NCBI GenBank assembly: GCA_947283485.1
Contig: CAMYOU010000005.1
Coordinates: 1 to 64,000 of the forward strand
Length of the DNA stretch: 64,000 nucleotides
Reading direction: 5' to 3'
Source of the DNA: an uncultured Peptostreptococcaceae bacterium
GTDB lineage: Bacteria > Bacillota > Clostridia > Tissierellales > Peptoniphilaceae
Of this stretch, positions 51,937-60,453 are shown piece by piece. Positions within the stretch are counted from its first letter, which is position 1. The number at the start of each line of letters is the position of its first letter. The notes below the pieces were generated by a model that was given only the letters and a program-made list of their open reading frames with translations, had not been told where the DNA came from and ran no database searches. The position numbers were made by a program, and so were the translations under genes.

Positions 51937-52422
51937 TCATCTCTTTTCGGGATCTTCGTAATAATCGAAGGCGAGTCTCTCGTCTCCGTTTGCAAGATAG
52001 ATGACGCCGCACGCTCGAAATCCGAATTTCTCCAGTGCGTGGAGCATCGTCTTGTTCTTTCTGTGTGTATCGATGCGAATATACGGATGTTTTTCCCGCG
52101 CAAACGCAAAAATCTCCCTTGCGACACCCCGTATTTTGCCGTCCGAAGCCATGCGATGAATGGTAAGATACGGATCTTTTTTTGACCAAGCCCCCTCGAT
52201 ATACCCGTATGTCGGATCTTCTCCCTCTACGAGCGCGAACGCCGCATGAGGATCATCTCCGACGACATAGAGCACATCCCGCTCGATAAGGCTCGCTATC
52301 TCCTCCGGAGACGGATGTCCTTTCGGCCACTGCGGATTCCCATGCGCCTCCATATACGACTGTGCGCTCGTATAAATGGTACATAGTTTTTCAAAGTCTT
52401 CTTTACGTGCTTTTCTGATCAT
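51937..52422 (-). CDS. GNAT family N-acetyltransferase
   Basis: A 161-residue acetyltransferase-fold protein. The start MIRKARKEDFEKLCTIYTSA is the common first strand and helix; IHRMASDGKIRGVAREIFAF carries the acetyl-CoA loop region, with the glycine pattern weakly kept; NKTMLHALEKFGFRACGVIY is the C-terminal signature. Substrate unknown. It lies 11 nt before the symporter gene. Confidence 0.88.
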   Translation of the reverse strand: MIRKARKEDFEKLCTIYTSAQSYMEAHGNPQWPKGHPSPEEIASLIERDVLYVVGDDPHAAFALVEGEDPTYGYIEGAWSKKDPYLTIHRMASDGKIRGVAREIFAFAREKHPYIRIDTHRKNKTMLHALEKFGFRACGVIYLANGDERLAFDYYEDPEKR

Positions 52423-52461
52423 AGACCACCTCGTTTTTGAAACTCCGTTGTCAATTTCATA

Positions 52462-54174
52462 CTAGCGCGAACCGCCGCCCGAGCCGCCGCCGAAGGATCC
52501 GCCTCCGCCGCCAAAACTCGAGAAACCGCCGCCTCCCGAAGACGCTCTGGCAAAACTGTCCATCCGCGTTTGTGCCGCCGCCGCGCGTGCGATATGCATG
52601 GCATAGGAATTGGAATAATAGATGACCTCCGGAGAGAGATTCGTCACCTCTCGATACTCGGGATAGAGTTTCGAAAATTCCTTGTAGACTTCCTCGAGAA
52701 TCCCGAATGTCGCCGCATAGATCATAAACTGATCCCAGATGTGCACATTCATACTCGTACGCTCGGAGAGAAGCGAATAATCCTTGAGATAATTCTTAAA
52801 CCGATAGAGATTTACTTCAAGCATATCTCCCTTTTCCGTCTTCTTCGTCTTGGGAATACCTAAAAATCCGGTCGTCGTCGCGAGAAAATCCTCTTTTTTC
52901 ATCCGGATCTCGGAATTTGCGACGAGCGCATCCATATTCTTCCGAAAAGTTTGAGTATGTGTGCGTACATAGCGGTCGAATTCTTTGGGATCGAGTGTCA
53001 GATCCTCCCCCGCCGCCGCAAGGAACATCCTCCAGATATGCGCCTCCTCGACATCCATGCCGTCCGTATCTTCTCTTAGAATCTCAAAGGCGGTCTGAAC
53101 TTTGCCGAAGATTGATTTCTTTGCCGCTTCGGTCGTGCGAATCCGTCCGTCCATGACCCATTTGAGGAAAAAAGCACTGAGAAATTCGCGATCCGACGCG
53201 CCCATTCCGTCGAGAAAATAGGCGATGTCGTAGAACGCTCCCTCGTAGGGCACCTCGTGATAATATTCCCCGCGATATTTGGTTTTTGGCTTCTTATTGT
53301 GCTTCGCCGCCTTGGAGAGGCCTCCAAAGAGGATGAGCAAAAAGGGAAACGCCATCACGGCGAGATCTCCCCAGTCGGGATCCTCTTCTTCGGCATCGTC
53401 CCCCTTTCCGAGTGCAATGTCGCTGTCGTAGGAACTCCCCTCGAGAGAACGCGTAAGGACGTCCTCAAAACTCTTGTCGACCCGCAATGAGGATGCAAAG
53501 GTCCCCTCCGGGAATGCAAGAAGCACCGTGAGATGTCCGTTCCGAGGGATGCCGTCCTTGGCGTCGACGCGGATCAACCCTTCCGCGGTGCGATGAATCT
53601 CTCCCTCAAAACCGAACGCCCACATCTTCACTTCATCTTCTCGAAATGGTCTCGGTCCGTGAATCTCAAGACTTGCGTGATCCGGATATTCGCTCATATC
53701 GCGATTTAGGAACATAAAATTGAGCGCATCGGCATCATGCAGGTGAAAGACGAGATTCTTAATCTTATAGCGGATTTTATAGGTATGCGTGCCGTATTCC
53801 CCATAGCCCCAGCAGAGTTCTTTTGCCGTGCCGTTCTTGTGAATGCCGTAGCGCATCGCCTTTTCTTTGCGCGAGCGATCGACATTCCAATCGCCCTCCT
53901 CGCGCACATATGCTCCGCGTTCGTCCTTGACTTCAAAATCAAAAATTTCCATCTCGGGTGGAAGATTGTCGATCACGATGTATTTCTCCGTGCCGTCCTC
54001 TTCTGTGGAAACCCATGTCGTATCGATGATCCCCGTGCCGTCCTCCTCGAGCGTTACGACCGTATCCCAGCTCTTAAAATCCGCCGCCAATGCAAAAGAC
54101 GGAATGAAGAGCACGAGAAGCGCGAGGACCGAGGAGACGATCCGTCTTCGATCAGTTCCATTTGGGCATTTCAC
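52462..54174 (-). CDS. DUF2207 domain-containing membrane protein
   Basis: A 570-residue protein with a signal peptide (about residues 10-31, ending FALAADF), an extracellular DUF2207 domain (WDTVVTLEEDGTGIIDTTW), a membrane helix near residue 290, a long cytoplasmic part, and a tail of Gly and Ser with one final Arg (FSSFGGGGGSFGGGSGGG). It is the usual partner of LemA, whose gene it overlaps by 23 nt; it starts at GTG. The function of the pair is unknown, with envelope or signalling roles suggested for relatives. Confidence 0.88.
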   Translation of the reverse strand: MKCPNGTDRRRIVSSVLALLVLFIPSFALAADFKSWDTVVTLEEDGTGIIDTTWVSTEEDGTEKYIVIDNLPPEMEIFDFEVKDERGAYVREEGDWNVDRSRKEKAMRYGIHKNGTAKELCWGYGEYGTHTYKIRYKIKNLVFHLHDADALNFMFLNRDMSEYPDHASLEIHGPRPFREDEVKMWAFGFEGEIHRTAEGLIRVDAKDGIPRNGHLTVLLAFPEGTFASSLRVDKSFEDVLTRSLEGSSYDSDIALGKGDDAEEEDPDWGDLAVMAFPFLLILFGGLSKAAKHNKKPKTKYRGEYYHEVPYEGAFYDIAYFLDGMGASDREFLSAFFLKWVMDGRIRTTEAAKKSIFGKVQTAFEILREDTDGMDVEEAHIWRMFLAAAGEDLTLDPKEFDRYVRTHTQTFRKNMDALVANSEIRMKKEDFLATTTGFLGIPKTKKTEKGDMLEVNLYRFKNYLKDYSLLSERTSMNVHIWDQFMIYAATFGILEEVYKEFSKLYPEYREVTNLSPEVIYYSNSYAMHIARAAAAQTRMDSFARASSGGGGFSSFGGGGGSFGGGSGGGSR

Positions 54175-54691
54175 GTTTTTCTTCCGTTTCTCGAAAATAC
54201 TCCTCTTTGTGAAAACCGAACGTTCCCGCGATGAGATTGGCGGGAAAGACTTGTACGGAACGGTTGAGATTCGTCACCGTGTCGTTGTAGATCATGCGTG
54301 CGTGGCGAACATTGTTTTCGTACGTGTTGACCGATGCCATCGTCTCGCGATAAATCGTCGAGGCCTTGAGATCCGGATAGGCTTCGCCGATCGCGATGAG
54401 TCTTCCGAGTGCGGAGTGAAAAGCTTCATTGTCCGCTTCCATTTCGCCGACACTCGACCCATCGGTCACTCTTGCGCGGGCGTTCACGACTTCTTTTAGA
54501 GTCTCCGCCTCATGCGTTGTGTAGCTCTTCGTCGCATCGATGAGATTCGTAAGTGCATCCCAGCGCGATTCGATCTGCGCCGCGATCTGTCCCTTGGCGT
54601 TCGCGACTTTTTCGCGGACACCGACCAAACGGTTGTACGTCGCCATGAGCCACGAAGCTACGACGACAAGGATCAGTATGATGTAGAGCAT
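54152..54691 (-). CDS. lemA: LemA family protein
   Basis: A 179-residue protein with one N-terminal membrane helix (IILILVVVASWLMATYNRLV) and a helical bundle; RVGVREKVANAKGQIAAQIE-like and VYNDTVTNLNRSVQVFPANL-like segments are typical (here GVREKVANAKGQIA and NDTVTNLNRSVQVFPANL). AAAGGAGG precedes the ATG. It is the first gene of the run lemA, DUF2207, GNAT, symporter, coaA, aspA, which has no obvious internal terminator. Confidence 0.94.
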   Translation of the reverse strand: MLYIILILVVVASWLMATYNRLVGVREKVANAKGQIAAQIESRWDALTNLIDATKSYTTHEAETLKEVVNARARVTDGSSVGEMEADNEAFHSALGRLIAIGEAYPDLKASTIYRETMASVNTYENNVRHARMIYNDTVTNLNRSVQVFPANLIAGTFGFHKEEYFRETEEKREMPKWN

Positions 54692-54860
54692 TGTTTTCCT
54701 CCTTTATGGATCTTTCTCAAACATTCTATACCCGAAAACGCGCACAAAAAAACGAATGCATAAAAAAGAACCGTACGAATTTTCTTTGCCCCCTTTCATC
54801 AACAAAATGTCAAAAAAACGAAATCTCGCCGAAGTTTTTACCCGGATTTATTTTCTGAAA

Positions 54861-54888
54861 TTGATTTTTTGAAAAGAAGGGAGATAAT
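54861..54888 (+). promoter_or_regulatory. Promoter of the TrxB-like gene
   Basis: TTGATT, 16 nt, then GATAAT. The start of transcription would be near 54895, leaving a very short leader that begins at about the ribosome binding site. Confidence 0.5.
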
Positions 54889-54908
54889 GAAGAACGGAGG
54901 TGAAAAAA

Positions 54909-55772
54909 ATGTTTGATATCATTGTCATTGGCGGAGGTCCTGCCGGTGTCAGCGCAGCAGTGTATGCAAAAGCGCGCGGCAAGGAAATCCTCCTCTTGGA
55001 AAAAGAAGCAATCGGAGGACTCATCGGTCACGTTTCCAAAGTGAGCCACTATGCAAGCGTTGGAAAAGACGAAACGGGTCCGAGTTTCAAACAAAAACTG
55101 ATCGATCAATTGAACGACTCGCATATTCCGTACGCCATCGAAACAGCGGAAAAGCTCGAAACGACGAAAGACGGTTTCCGCGTCGTCACCGATAAGGGCG
55201 AATACGATGCGAAGAAAGTCATCTGCGCCACCGGCGTGAAATTAAAAGAGCTCGACGTGGCACAAGAGATCACCAAGCACTGGCCGCTCGGAAGTGAAGA
55301 AAGTCTCAAGGGCAAAGTCGTCGTCGTAAACGGCGGCAGCGACGGTGCATGCAAAGAAGCACTCTATATCTCGAAGTTTGTAAAAGAAGTGCACATCGTG
55401 CAGAATCAAGAATCTCTCATGTGCATCGATGAATTTAAGCGGCAAATCGTATCCTGCGACACGATCCACGTGCATACCTCTTCGAGTCTCAAGGACGTGG
55501 AGATGAAAGACGGACGTTGCGTCAAAGTGATGCTCTCCGACTGCGAGATCCGTTCCGAGGACGGCATCGAAATCTACGTGCAGATCGGTCAAGTCGGCAA
55601 CACCGATTTGGTAAAAGCCTATGCCGACGTGGAGAACGACTTCTTGGCAGAAGACATCACGTCGAAAACGCCGGGACTTTTCTTCGCCGGAGACGTACGG
55701 GTAAAGGCCGTGAAGCAAGTCGCCACAGCGGTAGCTGACGGATGCTTGGCGGGCGTGCTCGCTTGTAAATAA
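54909..55772 (+). CDS. Thioredoxin reductase-like flavoprotein without CxxC
   Basis: A 287-residue FAD/NAD(P) oxidoreductase. The FAD site is FDIIVIGGGPAGVSAAVYA, the second nucleotide loop is VVVVNGGSDGACKEALYI, and the C-terminal FAD motif is TPGLFFAGDVR, all as in TrxB. The CxxC redox pair expected just before the second loop is missing: that region reads EITKHWPLGSEESLKGK. It may be a ferredoxin/flavodoxin reductase-type or other NAD(P)H dehydrogenase. ATG at 54909 has GGAGG upstream, preferred to GTG at 54900. Rightward and monocistronic. Confidence 0.88.
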   Translation: MFDIIVIGGGPAGVSAAVYAKARGKEILLLEKEAIGGLIGHVSKVSHYASVGKDETGPSFKQKLIDQLNDSHIPYAIETAEKLETTKDGFRVVTDKGEYDAKKVICATGVKLKELDVAQEITKHWPLGSEESLKGKVVVVNGGSDGACKEALYISKFVKEVHIVQNQESLMCIDEFKRQIVSCDTIHVHTSSSLKDVEMKDGRCVKVMLSDCEIRSEDGIEIYVQIGQVGNTDLVKAYADVENDFLAEDITSKTPGLFFAGDVRVKAVKQVATAVADGCLAGVLACK

Positions 55773-55775
55773 AAG

Positions 55776-55810
55776 AAAACCTGTTTTCACCAAGCGTGAA
55801 GACAGGTTTT
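55776..55810 (+). terminator. Terminator after the TrxB-like gene
   Basis: A 15-bp stem with one G-U pair and a 5-nt loop, followed by a T-run. Confidence 0.92.
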
Positions 55811-55838
55811 TTTGTGCCCGTGCGCGTGTTCGGACACA

Positions 55839-55865
55839 AAAAAACGGCCTTGCGAGCCGTTTTTT
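55839..55865 (-). terminator. Terminator after the membrane protein gene
   Basis: A 10-bp stem (AAAAAACGGC/GCCGTTTTTT) with a 7-nt loop. It meets the rightward terminator at 55776-55810 head-on and closes the leftward replication cluster. Confidence 0.9.
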
Positions 55866-56439
55866 ATTTGGTTTCGTGAAAAATATAGGCAAGACAAAGC
55901 AAGAGAAAAATGCCGAGCGCGGTAAGAAGCGTGAGAAGAAGCATCGGGAGCGAAAACATCGCGGCGATCGCGCAAAAAATTTGATCGCATTTGAGACCCC
56001 CGGTGCGCATCATCTCGCGCGCCACGCTGAGCCACAGTGCCGAGAAAAGACTCATTAGAAACGCGAACCAATAGAAATTCTTGTGTCGTTTGGCAAGACG
56101 GATAAGACTAAGTACCGCACTGTAAATACCGAGCGTTGCCGCGTAGACGAGAATGAAAAAATAAATCCACAGAAGAAGATTGTGATTCCATCCCGCCCCG
56201 TCATAGAGCGCGATGCGCCCGACGGACAAGAGCGACCAAAGCAAAATCAGTTGCGCGGGAAAGAGTACATACGCCGCGGCTACATGGAATACGCTTTGGC
56301 TCGTCTTTCTCGTCGGCAAAGTCTGTATGAGGACATACGCCGCCGCAGCGAGCGGAATTTGCCAATAGAATGCGGTGTGATTCCCCGTAAAAATCGTGTA
56401 GATGAGGGGCGGCAAGAAACACCATAGAAATTTCATCAC
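55864..56439 (-). CDS. Hypothetical membrane protein
   Basis: A 191-residue protein with about five or six hydrophobic helices and few charged residues. I recognise no family. It starts at GTG 56439 or ATG 56436, both overlapping the dnaI stop, so it is translated with the helicase loader. It ends the operon. Nothing in it suggests a role in replication; the linkage may be only transcriptional. Confidence 0.75.
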   Translation of the reverse strand: MMKFLWCFLPPLIYTIFTGNHTAFYWQIPLAAAAYVLIQTLPTRKTSQSVFHVAAAYVLFPAQLILLWSLLSVGRIALYDGAGWNHNLLLWIYFFILVYAATLGIYSAVLSLIRLAKRHKNFYWFAFLMSLFSALWLSVAREMMRTGGLKCDQIFCAIAAMFSLPMLLLTLLTALGIFLLLCLAYIFHETK

Positions 56440-57359
56440 AGTCTTAGATCCCTCCCTGTTAGCGGCATCAGTCGATAGCCGCCGAGAATACGCGATGCAA
56501 TGCGCGGCGTGTAGCGCGCCTCAAGTTCATTCGGCGAAAGATTTGTCGAGATCATCGTCGTGCGTCCGAAACGACCTCTCACGGAGATGACCTCAAAGAG
56601 CATACTGATGGTAAGACCGTTTAGTATCTCCGTCCCGAGATCGTCGATCAAGAGCACCGGTGCCTCAAGAATTTTTTTCGCATCCGATTCCTCCGTGCGC
56701 TCGTACGAAAAAGTCGCGTCTTTGACGTTCTCGACGAGTTCATAGGCACTCTGATAGACGACGGGCACGCGCTTTGCGATGAGTCGTTCGGTCACGGCGT
56801 GGAGAAGAAAGGTCTTTCCCGTCCCCACGGGGCCGAAGAGATAGTAATTTTCGCCCGCGCTCTCGGGATACGTCTCGACAAAACGATAGAGTTTATCCCG
56901 CGCCGTCCGCGCGTGATCGCGGGGACTGCCGACGCCGCCGTCCTCATAGAGCGAGAGATCATAGGTCCCAAAATTTTCGTCCGCGAGTTTCCGCGAGAGT
57001 TCGTGATCGTGAAAGCGTGACGCGAGCATGAGCGCACGCTTGCAATCACAGATCTCTCCGTGTGCCGTCCCCGTGTCTTGACAAATCGGACAAGTGTAGG
57101 GCGGCACGAGTACCGTTTCATCATATCCCGTCGCTTTGAGAATCTCGACTCGTCTTTTCTTCGCGTCTTCCAGTTCGCGCGAGAGTTCACGCGCGTCCCT
57201 CCCCTCAATCGATGCACGCACAAGCGCAAAACCGATCTCGCGGATCCGCGTTTCATTTTCTTCAAACGCAGGAAACTTTGCCCGGATCTCTTCGACGATC
57301 CGATCCCTCGTCTCCTCGGCGCGAAGTCTTCTCTCTTCCAAAATTCTATCTATGTTCAT
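56436..57359 (-). CDS. dnaI: Helicase loader DnaI/DnaC-type AAA+ ATPase
   Basis: A 307-residue protein that loads the replicative helicase. The N-terminal part carries a zinc-binding cluster (CPICQDTGTAHGEICDC, about residues 90-106); the AAA+ domain has Walker A FGPVGTGKTFLL, Walker B VLLIDDLGTE and a sensor segment MISTNLSPNELE. It follows dnaD with an ATGA overlap, and dnaB is three genes upstream, the standard helicase-loading set. Confidence 0.93.
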   Translation of the reverse strand: MNIDRILEERRLRAEETRDRIVEEIRAKFPAFEENETRIREIGFALVRASIEGRDARELSRELEDAKKRRVEILKATGYDETVLVPPYTCPICQDTGTAHGEICDCKRALMLASRFHDHELSRKLADENFGTYDLSLYEDGGVGSPRDHARTARDKLYRFVETYPESAGENYYLFGPVGTGKTFLLHAVTERLIAKRVPVVYQSAYELVENVKDATFSYERTEESDAKKILEAPVLLIDDLGTEILNGLTISMLFEVISVRGRFGRTTMISTNLSPNELEARYTPRIASRILGGYRLMPLTGRDLRL

Positions 57360-58120
57360 TCTTCTCTGCTCTTTCGAATTTTTTCTTCAATGATGCGCGC
57401 CATCTCGTCGTCCGTATAGCGCGTCTCCACGGGTTGCACGCCGAGTTTCGGAGCATTTGTCGGTTTCTTCTTCTCTTTCTCGGCTTCCTTGTCCGCAAGA
57501 TATCTCGTAAGATCGTCCACGGTGTAGACGTGCGCAAGATACCATTTGCGAAGGACGCCCAGCGCATAGTGAAAATCTTTCTTATCGAGCGTCTCGAAAG
57601 AATAGTGGAATGCCATGGCGACAAGCTCGGGGCTTACCCCGTACTGATTGATGTCTTCGACAATGCGATCCACCTCCGCCGGTCGTAAAGTCGTCCCGAG
57701 AATTTCCTCCACTTCGCGGAGCATGCGCGTCATTTCGTTGTCGACGCGCTCCGTCACGGATTTCTGTGCGACTGTCTCGATCGCAACGTTCTTTGCGGGC
57801 GAAGTGTACTTGAGATTCTCGAGAAAGAGTCCGCGAAGGGACAAAAACTCGATATCATAGCTACCGTCACTCGCATAGGTGCGACGCACGAGTCCCGCTT
57901 CTTCCCAATATCCCCAGAGTTTCGCGACTTCTTCCGGCGTCTTCCCCATCTGCTCACAGAGAGCACTTTCTCGGATGTTTTCACCGGCATAGACGCACGC
58001 ATAGACATAGAGATAGAGCTTCACCGCGTCTTCGGGTGCCGTCGGAAGATAGTGAAAAAAGAGATTCTCGATCGGTGTCGTGCCCAAGTCGAAGACACCC
58101 TGCTCAATGGTATACGCCAT
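57356..58120 (-). CDS. dnaD: DnaD domain protein
   Basis: Replication initiation/restart protein of 254 residues. A winged-helix N-terminal half (DAVKLYLYVYACVYAG) and the DDBH2 C-terminal domain (PAEVDRIVEDINQYGVSPEL and ALGVLRKWYLAHVYTVDDL) are visible. In this cluster position it could be DnaB of the Bacillus naming or DnaD; the family name is safest. GGAGG precedes the ATG. It overlaps the acetyltransferase by 17 nt. Confidence 0.88.
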   Translation of the reverse strand: MAYTIEQGVFDLGTTPIENLFFHYLPTAPEDAVKLYLYVYACVYAGENIRESALCEQMGKTPEEVAKLWGYWEEAGLVRRTYASDGSYDIEFLSLRGLFLENLKYTSPAKNVAIETVAQKSVTERVDNEMTRMLREVEEILGTTLRPAEVDRIVEDINQYGVSPELVAMAFHYSFETLDKKDFHYALGVLRKWYLAHVYTVDDLTRYLADKEAEKEKKKPTNAPKLGVQPVETRYTDDEMARIIEEKIRKSREE

Positions 58121-58682
58121 CCTGTACCTCCTTAAAATGCTCTCGTGTGAGTTTCATGTGATAAATCCGCTCGATCGTACCGACGGGCGTACGTGTAAGA
58201 AACGAACGTGCCGCAACGACACTCGGGTGTTCCCAATCCCTTTTCGTCATGGGAATCAAACGAAACGATCGGCGCGTGAGGACGAATCCGAGTTTTTTGT
58301 AGAGCGCAAGGGCGCGTGCATTGTGCGCCGAGACGGATAGTTTCATCGTGCGCATCCCACGGTGAAAAAAGTCACGAAGAAAGATCGAGAGTGCCTCGCC
58401 CCCGTAGCCCTTGGAGAGCATATTGGGATCGAGGACAAGCCCCAAGACCGCACTTTTCGTGATCGGATTCTTGCATTTTTCCGCGACAAACCCGATGAAG
58501 CGATCGTCCTTGTAGATGCCGTAATAATGTCTAAAGAGAGCATTGCGCGTCCGGTACCACTCGAGATAGGCGAGTTCGTCAAAACTGCCGTAATTGTAGT
58601 CAAAAAAGAGCGGGCTTTCGTGCGCTCCCCACTCTCCAAACGTCAAGACGGCTTCCTTTGTCAGCTCTCCTACGCGAATCAT
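58104..58682 (-). CDS. GNAT family N-acetyltransferase
   Basis: A 192-residue acetyltransferase of the RimJ/RimL-like type. The acetyl-CoA loop is LDPNMLSKGYGGEALSIFL near residue 85, and SAHNARALALYKKLGFVL is the C-terminal signature. It lies inside a replication operon, sharing one base with the dnaB stop (TGATG) and overlapping dnaD. Substrate unknown; a ribosomal or replication protein is conceivable from context only. Confidence 0.9.
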   Translation of the reverse strand: MIRVGELTKEAVLTFGEWGAHESPLFFDYNYGSFDELAYLEWYRTRNALFRHYYGIYKDDRFIGFVAEKCKNPITKSAVLGLVLDPNMLSKGYGGEALSIFLRDFFHRGMRTMKLSVSAHNARALALYKKLGFVLTRRSFRLIPMTKRDWEHPSVVAARSFLTRTPVGTIERIYHMKLTREHFKEVQDGVYH

Positions 58683-60016
58683 CAGACGATCTCCCGCGCC
58701 TTGTCGGCAAACGTGGTCGTATCCGGTAGGAAGACCATCTCCACGGTACCGGTCGGACCGTTTCTGTGCTTGGCGATGATGACTTCGGCGAGATTCGGTA
58801 CTTCACTCGACTTGTCGTAGTAATCGTCGCGGTAGATAAACATGACGACATCCGCGTCCTGCTCGATCGCACCGCTCTCGCGCAGATCCGAGAGCATCGG
58901 ACGCTTGTTGGTACGCGTTTCCGGTGCGCGGGAAAGCTGAGATAGGGCAAGCACGGGTGCGCCGAGTTCTTTGGCAAGGGCCTTGAGCCCGCGCGAAATG
59001 GAACTGATCTCCTGTTGTCTGTTCTCGTTACGTCCGTCGGATGCCATGAGTTGTAAGTAGTCGATGACAACGAGATCGAGTCCGCGCTCGAGTTTCATTC
59101 GGCGGCATTTTGCACGCATCTCGGATACCGTGATGCCCGCCGTGTCGTCGATATAGATCGGAAGTTCCCGCATTGCCGATGCCGCTTCCGCAATGATCTC
59201 CCATTCGTCCGCCGCAATCTGTCCGGAGATGATTTTTTTGAGATCGACATGGGAAAGCGAGGAGATGATACGCTGAGAAAGCTGGAGATCGCTCATCTCG
59301 AGCGAAAAGATCGCGACTTTTGCTTTGGCACGGATCGCCGCATTGGTGGCGATATTGATGCCGAGCGCGGTCTTACCCATGGACGGTCTCGCCGCCAAGA
59401 GGATGAGATCCGAGGCCTGCAGACCTGAGAGTTCGCGATCGAGATCCTGATAGCCCGTCGTCACGCCGGTGAGTCCGCCCTCTTTCATGCTCATCTCTTG
59501 AATTTTTTCAAACGCTTCGCCGACGATGCCTCCAATGGCGCGCAAATCTCGATCCGAGCGTTCTTGCGAGATACGAAAGATCTCTTCCTCCGCACGCGCA
59601 AGGATGTCCGAAGCACTCTTTCTCTCGCCGTAGGCATCAGAAATCGTCTCGTCCGACGTCCGGATGAGATCTCGCAGCAGCGCTTTTTCTTTGACGATGG
59701 CGGCATAATTCGCTGCATTCGAAATTAACCCCACGCTCGTCGTAAGATGCGCGAGGTATTCGACTCCGCCCACGCTCTCAAGCTTGCCGCTCTTCGTAAG
59801 GGCATCGGAAAGCGTGATGAGATCCACTGCACCTCCCGTATTGTTTACCGAGAGGATGCCTTGATAGATATCTCCATGCGACGGCATGTAAAAATCCTCT
59901 GCATTAAGAATCTGCATGACATCGAAGATCACTTCCCGTTCGAGCATCATCGCGCCGAGGACGGATTTCTCCGCCTCGACATCATGCGGCGGGATACGGC
60001 CGATGGTTTCAACCAT
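58682..60016 (-). CDS. dnaB: Replicative DNA helicase DnaB
   Basis: Hexameric 5'-3' helicase (DnaC in Bacillus naming). The 444-residue protein has the N-terminal domain (RIPPHDVEAEKSVLGAMML), the RecA-like domain with Walker A AARPSMGKTALGIN, Walker B LVVIDYLQLM, and the motif ENRQQEISSISRGLKALAKE. Length is standard and there is no intein. It follows rplI by 2 nt. Confidence 0.97.
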   Translation of the reverse strand: MVETIGRIPPHDVEAEKSVLGAMMLEREVIFDVMQILNAEDFYMPSHGDIYQGILSVNNTGGAVDLITLSDALTKSGKLESVGGVEYLAHLTTSVGLISNAANYAAIVKEKALLRDLIRTSDETISDAYGERKSASDILARAEEEIFRISQERSDRDLRAIGGIVGEAFEKIQEMSMKEGGLTGVTTGYQDLDRELSGLQASDLILLAARPSMGKTALGINIATNAAIRAKAKVAIFSLEMSDLQLSQRIISSLSHVDLKKIISGQIAADEWEIIAEAASAMRELPIYIDDTAGITVSEMRAKCRRMKLERGLDLVVIDYLQLMASDGRNENRQQEISSISRGLKALAKELGAPVLALSQLSRAPETRTNKRPMLSDLRESGAIEQDADVVMFIYRDDYYDKSSEVPNLAEVIIAKHRNGPTGTVEMVFLPDTTTFADKAREIV

Positions 60017-60018
60017 GG

Positions 60019-60453
60019 CTAACGCACAACGATTTTAAGCTGTGCCGCAATCTCGGGGAAGAGACGCACGACGGCTTCATAGTTTCCGAGTTCCTTGATT
60101 GTCGGCACTTCAATTTTCTTTTTGGGAAGATCGTAGCCGAGCTTTTGCAGTTCGTCCGCAACGCGATCGTTCGTAATGGAGCCGAAGAGTTTGCCGTTCG
60201 TGCCGGCATTTCCCTCGATCTCAAGCGTAATAGACTCGAGTTTCCCCTTGAGTTCGAGTGCGGCCGTCTTCTCTTCTTCATAAATTCTTGCGCGTTCTTT
60301 CTGTTCCGCTTTCCATTCTTTGATATTCTCCGGCGTCGCTTCAAGCGCGAGTCCCTTGGGGAACAGGAAATTGCGTGCGTAGCCGGATTTTGCATTGACG
60401 AGTTCGTTTTGTTTGCCGAGCCCTTTGACGTCTTCCAAAAGTATGACTTTCAT
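60019..60453 (-). CDS. rplI: 50S ribosomal protein L9
   Basis: Ribosomal protein of the L1 stalk base, 144 residues. The N-terminal domain begins KVILLEDVKGLGKQNELVNA and has GYARNFLFPKGLALEAT; a connecting helix and C-terminal domain follow. The gene starts immediately after the gdpP stop, using GAGGAAG inside gdpP as ribosome binding site. Confidence 0.97.
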   Translation of the reverse strand: MKVILLEDVKGLGKQNELVNAKSGYARNFLFPKGLALEATPENIKEWKAEQKERARIYEEEKTAALELKGKLESITLEIEGNAGTNGKLFGSITNDRVADELQKLGYDLPKKKIEVPTIKELGNYEAVVRLFPEIAAQLKIVVR

